A stretch of DNA of 64,000 nt from Agrococcus jenensis (lineage in GTDB: Bacteria > Actinomycetota > Actinomycetes > Actinomycetales > Microbacteriaceae). Both the position numbers and the translations under genes were made by a program. The stretch lies in the NCBI RefSeq assembly GCF_003752465.1, contig NZ_RKHJ01000001.1:2356001-2420000 (forward strand). The letters run 5' to 3'. Below, piece by piece: positions 40,356 to 49,426 of the stretch. The first letter of the stretch is position 1. Each line of letters begins with the position of its first letter. Below the pieces are notes generated by a model. The model had not been told where the DNA came from, did not search any database, and saw only the letters and a program-made list of their open reading frames with translations.

Positions 40356-41440
40356 GATCTCGATACGCGCGCGGCCTGGCGGCCGCGTGCTACTCGATCA
40401 GCAGGGAGGGCTTCCACCCCCACGTCGAGCGGCACGGCGGCTTGCCGCCGCGCGTATCGAGACGACGGATGCGTGAGGCCGATCGGGCCCAGCGCGGCGC
40501 CGACCGCTCCGGGGCGGTACTGACCGGGTCAGGCCGATCGACGTCGCCGCCGCCGCCGTCCGGGGTGTGATCTCGATACGCGCGCGGCCTGGCGGCCGCG
40601 TGCTACTCGATCAGCGGGATGGCGGAGCAGCTCGCGCCTCCACACGCTCGTCGAGTAGCACGGCGGCTTGCCGCCGCGCGTATCGAGACGAAGGATGCGT
40701 GAGTTCTATCGGGCTGAGCGCGGCACCGACGGCGCTGACGCGCCGCCGACCGGGTCACGCCGATCGATCTCACACCTCGCGCCGTCGTCCAGGACGTGAT
40801 CTCGATACGCGCGCGGCCTGGCGGCCGCGTGCTACTCGATCAGCATCGAGGGTTACTCCGCTCGTCTCGGCGCCCGCGTGCGCTCGATCGCGCTGAGCGC
40901 GGCGCCGACCGCTCTGGGGCGCTGCCGACCGGGTCAGGCCGATCGATCTCACACCTCGGGCCGCCGCCCAGGACGTCATCTCGATGCGCGCGCGGCCTGG
41001 CGGCCGCGCGCTACTCGATCAGCAGGGATGACTTCCACCCGCTCGTCGAGGAGCACGGCGGCTTGCCGCCGCGCGTATCGAGACGATGCGCGCGTGCGCT
41101 CGATGGGGCTGAGCGCGGCACCGACCGCTATAGGGCGCGGCCGACCGGGTCAGGCCGATCGACGTCACAGGCGCCGTCGTCGTCCAGGACGTGATCTCGG
41201 TAGGCGCGCGGCCTGGCGGCCGCGTGCTACTCGATCAGCAGGGAGGGCCTCGACTCGCTCGTCTCGATGCCCACGTGCGCTCGATCGGGCTGAGCGCGGC
41301 GCCGACCGCTCTGGGGCGGTGGCGACCGGGTCAAGCCGATCGATCTCACACCTCGCTCCGTCGTCCGGGACGTGAACTCAACACGCGCGCGGCCTGGCGG
41401 CCGCGTGCTCCTCGATCAGCAAGCGAGCGGGCGGGCACAC
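40356..41440 (+). repeat. Six-copy BIME-like mosaic repeat region
   Basis: Six copies begin at 40356, 40569, 40798, 40977, 41193 and 41374 (spacings 213, 229, 179, 216 and 181). Each has an A element (GATCTCGATACGCG to CTACTCGATCAGC, with a GCGGCC-TGGC-GGCCGC stem). Three also have an inverted B element (GTCGAGTAGCACGG to CGTATCGAGAC, with CGGCGGC-TT-GCCGCCG). Conserved linkers (GCTGAGCGCGGC, GACCGGGTCAGGCCGATCGA) join them. The 1155-nt spacer 40338-41492 shows no gene; open frames there follow the repeat period. Confidence 0.9.
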
Positions 41441-41442
41441 GA

Positions 41443-41476
41443 CAGAGGGCGACGAGCCGAAGCTCGTCGCCCTCTG
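41443..41476 (-). terminator. Strong hairpin downstream of rpmE
   Basis: CAGAGGGCGACGAGC pairs with GCTCGTCGCCCTCTG, a 15-bp perfect stem with a CGAA loop, 17 nt after the L31 stop. No T-tract follows. Confidence 0.75.
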
Positions 41477-41492
41477 GACGTGTGGGGTGCGA

Positions 41493-41741
41493 TCAGCCGC
41501 CGAAGCCCTTGTAGCGGTTCTTGAACTTCTCGACGCGGCCGGCCGAGTCCATGATGCGCTGCTTGCCCGTGTAGAACGGGTGCGACGCGCTCGAGATCTC
41601 GACGTCGATGACCGGGTAGGTCTCGCCGTCCAGCTCGATCGTCTTGTTGCTGGTCACGGTCGAGCGCGTGAGGAACGTCTCGCCCGAGGCGAGGTCGCGG
41701 AACACGATCGGCTTGTAGTCGGGGTGGATCTCGGTCTTCAT
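41493..41741 (-). CDS. rpmE2: Ribosomal protein L31 type B
   Basis: This 82-residue L31 of the zinc-free (C-minus) type begins [20 protein letters not shown]. No cysteines are present, so no zinc finger. [27 protein letters not shown] is the standard C-terminal half. In many bacteria this form replaces the zinc-binding L31 under zinc limitation under Zur control. The spacer up to the ABC gene (41742-41832) shows AAGGA before the ATG and a possible -10, but no palindrome I would call a Zur box. Unknown whether a zinc-binding paralogue exists elsewhere. Confidence 0.95.
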   Translation of the reverse strand: MKTEIHPDYKPIVFRDLASGETFLTRSTVTSNKTIELDGETYPVIDVEISSASHPFYTGKQRIMDSAGRVEKFKNRYKGFGG

Positions 41742-41832
41742 GTCAGTCCTTGGTCGCTCGAGCGCGGGAAGTCTTCGGCCAAACTGCGGGCCGACAGACG
41801 ATGGTATCAAAGATGCGGGCGGTGGGCGACTC

Positions 41833-42618
41833 TCAGCGCGGCGCGCGCGCCGACCAGCGGCCGCTCTCGTGCCGCACCTCGAGCGGCAGCCCGAACGTCT
41901 CGGTGAGCCGCGCGTCCGTCAGCACCTCGTCGAGCGGCCCCGCGGCGACGATGCCGCCGTCGCGCAGCAGCATGCCGTGCGTGAAGCCGGGCGGGATCTC
42001 CTCGACGTGGTGGGTCACCATCACGATCGCCGGCGCGAGGCTGCTCGACGCGTAGTCCTCGAGCGACTGCAGCAGCGACTCGCGCGCACCGAGGTCGAGG
42101 CTGCCGGCGGGCTCGTCGAGCAGCATGAGCTCGGGATCGGTCATCACGGCGCGGGCGATCTGCACGCGCTTGCGCTCGCCGTCGGAGAGCGTGCCGAACG
42201 TGCGGGTCGAGAGCGCGCTGAGGTCCCACGCATCCATCACCTCGGCGGCGCGCTCGAGGTCGAACGACTCGTAGCGCTCCTGCCACCGGCCCGTGACGGC
42301 ATAGGCCGCGGTGAGCACGACGTCGCCGACGCGCTCGGTCGCGGGGATGCGCCGCGCGAGCCCGGTGGCGGCGAGGCCGATGCGGGTGCGCAGCTCGAAG
42401 ACGTCGACCTTGCCGATGCGTTCCCCCAGCAGGTCGACCGTGCCGGACGTCGGGTGCTGGTTCGCCGCGGCGAGCTGCAGGATCGTCGACTTGCCGGCGC
42501 CGTTCGGGCCGAGGATCACCCAGCGGTCGGCCTCGTCGACCGTCCAGGAGACGTTGTCGAGGATGCGGTTGCCGTTCCGGACGAACGAGACGTCGGTGAG
42601 CTCGAGGACGCTGGCCAT
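41833..42618 (-). CDS. ABC transporter ATP-binding protein
   Basis: This 261-residue single ATPase domain has Walker [10 protein letters not shown], the Q-loop region, signature [14 protein letters not shown], Walker [13 protein letters not shown] and the switch His in [10 protein letters not shown] short alpha-helical insert after Walker A ([23 protein letters not shown]) is in a usual place. No permease is encoded next to it. The family resembles YlmA-type and other orphan ATPases. The ATG is 7 nt from TAGGCT (42626-42631, minus). Confidence 0.85.
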   Translation of the reverse strand: MASVLELTDVSFVRNGNRILDNVSWTVDEADRWVILGPNGAGKSTILQLAAANQHPTSGTVDLLGERIGKVDVFELRTRIGLAATGLARRIPATERVGDVVLTAAYAVTGRWQERYESFDLERAAEVMDAWDLSALSTRTFGTLSDGERKRVQIARAVMTDPELMLLDEPAGSLDLGARESLLQSLEDYASSSLAPAIVMVTHHVEEIPPGFTHGMLLRDGGIVAAGPLDEVLTDARLTETFGLPLEVRHESGRWSARAPR

Positions 42619-42663
42619 GCCTGCGAGCCTACCGAGCGCCCGGGGGTCTCCCCGCCGCGGCGG

Positions 42664-43875
42664 TCAGCGCCGCGCCGCGCCCGCCGCCCGCTCGGCGATC
42701 ACGGTCTCGTACACCTCGCGCGTCTGGTCGGCGATCCGGCCCCAGTCGAAGCGCTCACGGGCGCGCTCCCGGCCCGCCTCGCCCATCCGCCGTGCCGCCT
42801 CGGGGTCGGCGACCATCCGTGTGAGGGCGTCGGCGAGGTCGGCGACGTAGCGGTCGGGGTCGGTGGGCGTGCCCGTGCCGTCCTGCACCTGGTCGATCGG
42901 CACGAGGAACCCCGTCACGCCGTCGTCGATGACCTCGGGGATGCCGCCGGTCGCGCTGCCGACGACGGGCGCGCCGCACGCCATCGCCTCGAGGTTGACG
43001 ATGCCGAGCGGCTCGTAGACGCTCGGGCAGACGAAGGTCGTCGCGTGGGTGAGGAGCGCCCGCAGGTCGGTGCGCGGGAGCACCTCGTCGATCCACACGA
43101 CGCCCTCGCGGGTCGTCTGCAGCTCTGCGACGAGCGCCTTGACCTCGGCGAGGATCTCGGGGGTGTCGGGCGCACCGGCGCAGAGGATGAGCTGCACGTC
43201 GTCGGGCAGCGCGCTCGCCGCGCGCAGCAGGTGCGGCAGCCCCTTCTGGCGCGTGATGCGGCCCACGAAGACGACCGACGGGCGCGCCGGGTCGAGGCCG
43301 AGCTCGCGGGCGCGGTCGGCGTCCGGGTTGGGCGCCCAGTCCTGGAGGTCGATGCCGTTGTAGATCGTGACGACCCGCTCGGGGTCGAGCGCCGGGTACG
43401 AGCGCAGGATGTCGGCGCGCATGCCGTCCGACACGGCGATGACGCGGTCGGCCGCCTCGTAGGCGCGACGCTCGATGTCGCTCGAGATGCGGTAGCCGCC
43501 GCCGAGCTGCTCCGACTTCCAGGGGCGCAGCGGCTCGAGCGAGTGCGCGGTCACGACGTGCGGGATGCCGTGCAGCTCCTGCGCGAGCCTGCCGGCCTCG
43601 TTGGCGTACCAGGTGTGCGAGTGCACGAGGTCGCTGCCCGCGACGGCGTCGGCGATCTGCAGGTCGACCGCGAGGGTCTGCAGCGCACCGTTCGCGGACG
43701 CGAGCTCCGCCGGCACGTCGTAGGCGGTGACGTCCGCCTCGTCGCGGTCGGCCCCGAAGCAGCGCACCTGCACCTCGATCGAGCGCCGCAGCGCCTTCAC
43801 GAGCTCGGCGGCGTGGACGCCGGCGCCGCCGTAGACGGCCGGCGGGTACTCCTTGGTGAGCAGGTCGATGCGCAT
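42664..43875 (-). CDS. glgA: Glycogen synthase (GT4, actinobacterial GlgA/GlgM type)
   Basis: This 403-residue retaining GT4 enzyme has TKEYPPAVYGGAGVHAAEL at the N-terminus (the glucosyl-donor phosphate loop KEYPP), SHTWYANEAG, the donor-domain motif VGRITRQKGLPHLL and the E-x7-E signature CPSVYEPLGIVNLEAMACG. Mycobacterial relatives make alpha-maltose-1-phosphate or glucan from ADP-glucose. ATG 43875 is preferred to the GTG at 43881. TAGCGT (43882-43887, minus) is 6 nt upstream. It is divergent from glgC. Confidence 0.9.
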   Translation of the reverse strand: MRIDLLTKEYPPAVYGGAGVHAAELVKALRRSIEVQVRCFGADRDEADVTAYDVPAELASANGALQTLAVDLQIADAVAGSDLVHSHTWYANEAGRLAQELHGIPHVVTAHSLEPLRPWKSEQLGGGYRISSDIERRAYEAADRVIAVSDGMRADILRSYPALDPERVVTIYNGIDLQDWAPNPDADRARELGLDPARPSVVFVGRITRQKGLPHLLRAASALPDDVQLILCAGAPDTPEILAEVKALVAELQTTREGVVWIDEVLPRTDLRALLTHATTFVCPSVYEPLGIVNLEAMACGAPVVGSATGGIPEVIDDGVTGFLVPIDQVQDGTGTPTDPDRYVADLADALTRMVADPEAARRMGEAGRERARERFDWGRIADQTREVYETVIAERAAGAARR

Positions 43876-43881
43876 GGCCAC

Positions 43882-43948
43882 ACGCTACCCGTGCGGCGCG
43901 CAGCCCGGCGGGCATTGTCTGGTCATCCTCAGACGAGGCACATAGGGT
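43882..43948. promoter_or_regulatory. glgA/glgC divergent promoter region
   Basis: glgA uses TAGCGT on the minus strand. glgC has TGGTCA (43920-43925), a 17-bp spacer and TAGGGT (43943-43948), 7 nt from ATG 43956. A CCTC-N4-GAGG palindrome lies in the glgC spacer (43927-43938). Both mRNAs look leaderless. Confidence 0.5.
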
Positions 43949-43955
43949 GGCGCCT

Positions 43956-45190
43956 ATGGACAAGAAGGTCTTCGGGATCGTGCTGGCCGGTGGCGAGGGC
44001 AAGCGGCTGATGCCGTTGACCGCGGATCGGGCCAAGCCCGCCGTGCCGTTCGGCGGTGCCTACCGCTTGATCGACTTCGCCATCTCGAACCTCATCAACT
44101 CGAGCCTCCGCCAGATCGTCGTGCTGACGCAGTACAAGTCGCACTCGCTCGACCGCCACATCTCGCAGGTGTGGCGGATGTCGTCGATGCTGAACGCCTA
44201 CGTCACGTCGGTGCCCGCTCAGCAGCGCACCGGCAAGCACTGGTTCGCCGGCTCCGGCGACGCGATCTTCCAGTCGCTTAACCTGATCGCCGACGAGAAG
44301 CCGGACATCGTCGTCGTGGTCGGCGCCGACCACGTCTACCGCATGGACTTCCGCGACATGATCGACGCGCACATCGCCTCCGGCGCGCGCGCGACGGTCG
44401 CCGGCATCCGCCAGCCCATCGAGCTCGCCAACCAGTTCGGCGTGATCGAGGAGGACGAGGAGCGCGACGGCTTCATCAAGGCCTTCCACGAGAAGCCCGC
44501 CGACGCGACCGCCTACGCGGTCGGACCCGGCGAGGTGCTCGCGTCGATGGGCAACTACGTCTTCGACGCGGATGCGCTCGTCGAGGCCGTCACGGTGGAC
44601 AACGAGCTCGAGGGCTCCGGCCACGACATGGGCGGCGACATCGTGCCCTGGTTCGTCGAGCGCGGCGAGGCCGCGATGTACGACCTCAAGAACAACACCG
44701 TGCCGGGCGCGACCGAGCGCGACAAGTACTACTGGCGCGACGTCGGCACGATCGAGTCGTTCTTCGACGCGCACATGGACCTCATCTCGGCGTTGCCGAT
44801 CTTCAACCTCTACAACCGCGAGTGGCCGATCTACACGCAGACGGTGAACGCGCCGCCCGCGAAGTTCACCCGCGACGCGTGGGGCCGGGCGGCCGACGTC
44901 AACGAGGCGATCGTGGGCGCGGGCTCCGTCGTCCAGGGCGCCTCGATCGTCCGCAGCGTCGTCTCCCCCTGGTGCACGATCGATGCGGGTGCGACGGTCT
45001 CCGACGCGGTGCTCTTCGACCAGGTGCACGTGGGCGCCGGCGCGGTCGTGCGCCGCGCGATCATCGACAAGGCCGTCGAGATCGGCCCCGGGGTCCAGAT
45101 CGGCGTCGACCACGAGGCGGATCGGGCGCGCGGCTTCGCGATCTCGACCTCCGGCATCGTGACGGTCGGCAAGGGCCAGAAGATCATGCG

Positions 45191-45194
<4 letters not shown>
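43956..45194 (+). CDS. glgC: Glucose-1-phosphate adenylyltransferase
   Basis: This 412-residue enzyme makes ADP-glucose from glucose-1-phosphate and ATP, the committed step of glycogen synthesis. It has LAGGEGKRLMPLT, the catalytic-loop AKPAVPFGGAYRLIDF, VGADHVYRMDFRDMI and a C-terminal left-handed beta-helix (VQGASIVRSVVSPWCTIDAGATVSDAVLF). ATG 43956 starts a leaderless reading frame. It overlaps serB by four bases. Confidence 0.96.
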
Positions 45195-45835
<641 letters not shown>

Positions 45836-45846
45836 CGCTGCCGGGC

Positions 45847-46239
45847 CTACGCCTCGAGCAGCGACCGCAGGCGCTCGAGGTCGGCCGCGACGGCCGTCGC
45901 GTCGGCCTCGAAGGCATCCGCCGTCACCCCGTCGAGGCGCCGCAGCGTGAAGACGACCTCCGCGCCGAGCGGATGCGGGAGCACGCGGAGCGGGTTGTGC
46001 ACGGCCGTGCCGTCAGGCAGCGTCACCTCGTGGTCGAGCACGCCGAGGTCGTTGGGCGGCGCGAACCGCACGCGCACCTCCCCCATCGGCGAGCGGACGA
46101 CGAGCACGTCGCCATCGACGCGCGGCTCGCCCGCCGCGAGGCCGGCGGCCCAGTCGGGCAGCCGCCGTGGGTCGCCTGCGAACGCCGCGACCTCGCCCGG
46201 ATCGCGGCGGATGATGACGCTCAGGTGGCGGCTCTCCAC
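45847..46239 (-). CDS. SRPBCC (START-like) family protein
   Basis: This 130-residue single helix-grip domain starts ESRHLSVIIRRDPGEVAAFAGDPRRLPDWAAGL, the typical first strand and helix. It then has alternating strands (VLVVRSPMGEVRVRF, GVLDHEVTLPDGT, AEVVFTLRRLDGVT) and a long C-terminal helix (ADATAVAADLERLRSLLEA). Such proteins bind lipids or hydrophobic ligands. The ligand is unknown. It shares strand and close spacing with fabG. Confidence 0.75.
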   Translation of the reverse strand: MESRHLSVIIRRDPGEVAAFAGDPRRLPDWAAGLAAGEPRVDGDVLVVRSPMGEVRVRFAPPNDLGVLDHEVTLPDGTAVHNPLRVLPHPLGAEVVFTLRRLDGVTADAFEADATAVAADLERLRSLLEA

Positions 46240-46273
46240 GATCGGCTCCGTTCCGTCGGTGCTCGACGCGGCC

Positions 46274-46981
46274 TCAGTGGCCCATGCCGAGGCCGCCGTC
46301 GACCGGGATGACGGCGCCCGAGATGTAGGCGGCCTCGTCGCTCGCGATCCAGCGGACGACGCCGGCGATCTCCTCGGGGCTGCCGTAGCGGCCGGCGGGG
46401 ATGGCCTGCTTGTACTCGGCCTGGGTCGCGTCGTCGAGCGCCGCGGTCATGTCGGTCTCGATGAAGCCCGGCGCGACGACGTTGGCCGTGATCCCGCGGG
46501 AGCCGAGCTCGCGCGTGATGGAGCGGGCGATGCCGACGAGTCCGGCCTTCGAGGCGGCGTAGTTCACCTGGCCGGGTCCGCCGTAGAGGCCGACCACGCT
46601 CGAGATGAGCACGATGCGGCCCCACTTCTTGCGCAGCATCCCCTTCGACGCGCGCTGCACGACGCGGAACGCGCCGCCGAGGTTCGTGTCGACGACGTCG
46701 GTGAAGTCCTGCTCGCTCATGCGCATGAGCAGCGTGTCGCGGGTGATGCCCGCGTTGGCGACGACGACCTCGATCGGCCCGAGCTCGGCCTCGATCTGCG
46801 TGAACGCGGCGTCGATGGATGCGGCGTCGGTGACGTCCGCGGCGACCGCGAGGGCGCCCTCCGGGCCGGAGCCGTCGCGCGAGGTGATCGCGACGCGGTG
46901 GCCGGCATCGAGGAAGGACTGGGCGATGGCGCGGCCGATGCCGCGGTTGCCGCCGGTGACGAGCACGGTGCGAGGGGTCAT
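46274..46981 (-). CDS. fabG: 3-oxoacyl-ACP reductase (SDR)
   Basis: This 235-residue SDR has TGGNRGIG, NAGITRD, ISSVVGLYGGPGQVNYAASKAG (Ser-Tyr-Lys triad intact), VAPGFIETDM and VDGGLGMGH. It reduces 3-oxoacyl-ACP in fatty-acid elongation; the GGxGQxxYAASK motif and length match FabG. ATG 46981 is 7 nt from TAGGCT (46989-46994, minus). It diverges from the DUF3099 gene, a neighbour also in other actinobacteria. Confidence 0.92.
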   Translation of the reverse strand: MTPRTVLVTGGNRGIGRAIAQSFLDAGHRVAITSRDGSGPEGALAVAADVTDAASIDAAFTQIEAELGPIEVVVANAGITRDTLLMRMSEQDFTDVVDTNLGGAFRVVQRASKGMLRKKWGRIVLISSVVGLYGGPGQVNYAASKAGLVGIARSITRELGSRGITANVVAPGFIETDMTAALDDATQAEYKQAIPAGRYGSPEEIAGVVRWIASDEAAYISGAVIPVDGGLGMGH

Positions 46982-46988
46982 GCCCGCC

Positions 46989-47051
46989 AGCCTATGGCTC
47001 GGCCGGATTCCGCCCACAGCACAGACGCCGCCGCACGCGCGCGCGTAGAGT
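46989..47051. promoter_or_regulatory. Divergent promoters of fabG and the DUF3099 gene
   Basis: TAGGCT (46989-46994, minus) is 7 nt from the fabG ATG. TAGAGT (47046-47051, plus) lies 10 nt from ATG 47062. Confidence 0.45.
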
Positions 47052-47061
47052 GGCAAGAGCC

Positions 47062-47424
47062 ATGCGACAGCGATCCGCGTCGATCACCGACCTCCCGATC
47101 TCCCCTGACGAGGAACGTCAGAGGCGATTCCGGCTGTACCTGATCCTCATGCTCGTGCGCGTGGCGGCCCTCGGCGTCTTCTTCGTGGTGCCGGACTGGT
47201 GGAAGCTGATCCCCGCCTTCTTCGCGGTGTTCCTGCCGTACTTCGCGGTGGTGATCGCCAACGCCACGACGCGCGGCCCCGCAGACACGGGTCGGATCTC
47301 GCCGAACGCCCTGCCCGCCGCGCCGACGCACCACGACGGCCCCGCCGATCCGGACGACGCCGCGCGCCGCGGCGGTCCTGCGCAGTCGACCGACGGATCG
47401 CCGAGGACGGAGCCCACGGCGTGA
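47062..47424 (+). CDS. DUF3099 domain-containing membrane protein
   Basis: This 120-residue protein has the DUF3099 features: basic N-terminus QRSASITDLPISPDEERQRRF, then two helices LYLILMLVRVAALGVFFVVPDWW and LIPAFFAVFLPYFAVVIANA, and a disordered Pro/Asp-rich tail. Its function is unknown. ATG 47062 is taken; a GTG at 47050 in the same frame overlaps the -10 box. The stop overlaps the next gene by GTGA, and the SURF1 gene follows, so it may belong to respiratory-chain assembly. Confidence 0.85.
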   Translation: MRQRSASITDLPISPDEERQRRFRLYLILMLVRVAALGVFFVVPDWWKLIPAFFAVFLPYFAVVIANATTRGPADTGRISPNALPAAPTHHDGPADPDDAARRGGPAQSTDGSPRTEPTA

Positions 47425-47657
47425 GCCTGCTCTCGATGCTCGATGGCGACACGGGCACGCGCTGCTCCGCCGCGGGCTGCACGGCGCCGGCCGTGCACGC
47501 GGTGCACTGGCGCAACCCGCGGATCCACGACGTCGACCGGGTGAAGACCTGGGCCGCGTGCGATGCGCATCGCGAGTCGCTCGCCGCCTGGCTCCGGTCG
47601 CGCGCGTTCCCCGTCACGATCACCGCCTTCGGCGAGACGGTCGAGCGGGTCGCCTGA
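47421..47657 (+). CDS. Small Cys/His protein, 78 aa
   Basis: No named domain is recognised. It has a conserved-looking set of potential metal ligands: Cys 15, Cys 20, Cys 47 and His 50 (C-x4-C-x26-C-x2-H), around RCSAAGC and WAACDAHRESL. The core is W-x-N-P-x-I-H. Short proteins like this sit before surf1 in other actinobacteria as I recall; some database entries call them acetone carboxylase, which I regard as unsupported. GTG 47421 overlaps the DUF3099 stop, and its TGA overlaps the SURF1 ATG. Confidence 0.7.
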   Translation: MSLLSMLDGDTGTRCSAAGCTAPAVHAVHWRNPRIHDVDRVKTWAACDAHRESLAAWLRSRAFPVTITAFGETVERVA

Positions 47658-48457
47658 TGCTGCGCCTCCTCCGCGAGCCGCGCTGGCTCGGCTACCTCGC
47701 GATGGCCGTGGTCTTCGCGATCGTCTGCTGCGCACTGGGCGTCTGGCAGTGGCAGCGCCGCGAGCAGGCGCTCGCCGCGATCGACCGCCTGGAGTCGAAC
47801 TACGACCGCGCACCTGCGGCGGTCGCGGATGTCCTGCCCGCCCTCGACGCGTTCGACATCGACCAGCAGTGGACCCCGGTGGTCGTCGAGGGCGAGTACC
47901 TCGTCGAGGAGCAGCTGCTGCTGCGCGGCCGCTGGCGAGACGGCGAGGTCGGCTTCGACGTGATCACGCCGTTCCGCACCACGGACGGCACCGTCTTCGT
48001 CGTCGACCGCGGATGGATCGACCAGGCCGAGGGCGCGGAGCAGCCGGTCTCGGCGCCCTCGACGCCCGCAGGCCGGACGACGGTGGTCGCCCGGCTGCGA
48101 CCGAACGAGGGCACGATCGCCGGGCGAGGCGCGCCCGTCGGGCAGATCGCCTCGGTCGACCTGCCGTCGCTCGCCGCGCAGCTCGGCGACCCCGTCTACA
48201 CGGGCGCGTACGGCCTGCTCGTCAGCGAGGGCGACGGCGTGCCGACCGACGTCGCGGTCGCGACCCGGCCCGTGCTCGACGAGGGGCCGCACCTGTCGTA
48301 CTCGCTGCAGTGGTACGTGTTCGCCCTCGGTGGCTTCGCCGCGCTCTGGTGGGCGCTGCGCGACGCGCGCCGCGCGGAGGCGACGCCCGTCGACGCGCCG
48401 GTGCGGCGGCGCCGCAGCGACGCCGACATCGAGGACGACATCCTCGACCGTCGCTGA
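47657..48457 (+). CDS. SURF1 family cytochrome oxidase biogenesis protein
   Basis: This 266-residue protein has two membrane helices, near the N-terminus (WLGYLAMAVVFAIVCCALGVWQWQRR) and C-terminus (YSLQWYVFALGGFAALWWAL). Between them is the extracytoplasmic beta-barrel domain with VVVEGEYL, RGRWRDGEVGFDVITPF and VVDRGWI. SURF1 assists haem a insertion into cytochrome c oxidase. It is coupled by a one-base overlap (TGATG) to the small Cys/His gene. It abuts the convergent membrane protein gene. Confidence 0.9.
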   Translation: MLRLLREPRWLGYLAMAVVFAIVCCALGVWQWQRREQALAAIDRLESNYDRAPAAVADVLPALDAFDIDQQWTPVVVEGEYLVEEQLLLRGRWRDGEVGFDVITPFRTTDGTVFVVDRGWIDQAEGAEQPVSAPSTPAGRTTVVARLRPNEGTIAGRGAPVGQIASVDLPSLAAQLGDPVYTGAYGLLVSEGDGVPTDVAVATRPVLDEGPHLSYSLQWYVFALGGFAALWWALRDARRAEATPVDAPVRRRRSDADIEDDILDRR

Positions 48458-48467
48458 TCAGGCGACG
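48449..48467. terminator. Hairpin over the abutting SURF1 and membrane-protein stops
   Basis: CGTCGC and GCGACG pair around the loop TGATCAG, which consists of the two stop codons back to back. Confidence 0.35.
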
Positions 48468-49426
48468 GGCTGCGGCGCGCGGCGTCCCGCCTCGGGCACG
48501 CGCGGCGACCGGAGCACGGCAGCCGTCGCGATGAGGATGCCGACCGCGAGCAGCGCGGTCGCCGTGGCGACGGGTGCGCTCGGCGCGATGATCGACTCCC
48601 CGCGGAGCGCCTGCCAGAGCGTGATCGCGGTGACGCCGGCCCAGGCGGTGCCCGCGATCCACGCGAGCCGCGTCCGCGTCACGACACTGGCGAGCAGCGG
48701 CACGCGCCGCACGAGGGCTTCCAGCCCCCAGACGAGCAGCGGCAGGCCCTGCAGCGCGTGCATCCCGATGAAGTGGGGCGCGCGCAGGTCGCCGCCCTCG
48801 ACCGACCAGCCCAGCAGCGGCAGACCGGCTCCCCCGTCGGCGATGCCGACCGCGTGGGCACCGGCGACGCCCTGGAAGTCGCTGAGCTGCGCGCTCGTGG
48901 GGCCGGTCATGAGGAACGCGAGCCCCATCCCGGCGAGCCCCACCACGATGCCCGCCCGCAGCGCCGCCCGGCGGGCGGGGTCGCCGTCCCGACGGCGCCA
49001 GACGAGCACGCCGAGCACGAGCGTGAGCAGCCACACCGCGGCGATCGAGGCGCCCATGAGCGAGTAGAGCGCGCTCGCCACGGCCGTCGCGACGTTGAAG
49101 TGGCTCGTGCTCCCCTGCGCGACGGCCGCCACGATGACGACCTGCTCCGCGAGCAGCAGCAGCGCGATCGCCGTGCCGAGCCACCACAGCCAGCGTCGAC
49201 GCGGCAGCGTGTCGAGGATCAGCGCGATCGTGGCGGCGAAGATCGCGATCGAGATCGAGAACTTCAGCGGCTTGAGCCACCCGTTCGCGCCGAGGATCTC
49301 GACCGGCGCGATGACCGCGAGCACGACGCTCGCGACCGCCGAGACGCCCATGAGGGCGGTGAGGGCGACGAGCGGACCGTGCAGGCGCTGGGTCACGAGG
49401 CGCTGGGTCGAGTGGCGCTGCGTCAT
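48458..49426 (-). CDS. Hypothetical polytopic membrane protein
   Basis: I recognise no named family. The 322-residue protein has about eight hydrophobic segments, interrupted by GANGWLKPLKFSIS after the first and a large extracytoplasmic-like loop (TSAQLSDFQGVAGAHAVGIADGGAGL, HFIGMHALQGLPLL) with two histidines. The HFIGMHALQ motif resembles haem- or quinone-binding membrane helices, but that is only a guess. It overlaps the upstream MerR gene by ATGA, so it may be the regulator's main target. Confidence 0.75.
   Translation of the reverse strand: MTQRHSTQRLVTQRLHGPLVALTALMGVSAVASVVLAVIAPVEILGANGWLKPLKFSISIAIFAATIALILDTLPRRRWLWWLGTAIALLLLAEQVVIVAAVAQGSTSHFNVATAVASALYSLMGASIAAVWLLTLVLGVLVWRRRDGDPARRAALRAGIVVGLAGMGLAFLMTGPTSAQLSDFQGVAGAHAVGIADGGAGLPLLGWSVEGGDLRAPHFIGMHALQGLPLLVWGLEALVRRVPLLASVVTRTRLAWIAGTAWAGVTAITLWQALRGESIIAPSAPVATATALLAVGILIATAAVLRSPRVPEAGRRAPQPVA

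Noticed and set aside
40356..41440. Insertion sequence or transposon
   Set aside because: No transposase frame, no target duplication and no single pair of terminal repeats. The parts are REP-like modules.
40244..41514. Overlapping open frames of 80-165 codons in the mosaic repeat region
   Set aside because: They follow the repeat period, have Arg/Pro/Ala-rich shadow composition, occur in several frames and lack start signals.
41742..41832. Zur box before the zinc-free L31 gene
   Set aside because: No clear AT-rich dyad could be read in the leader, so zinc regulation is not supported by sequence here.
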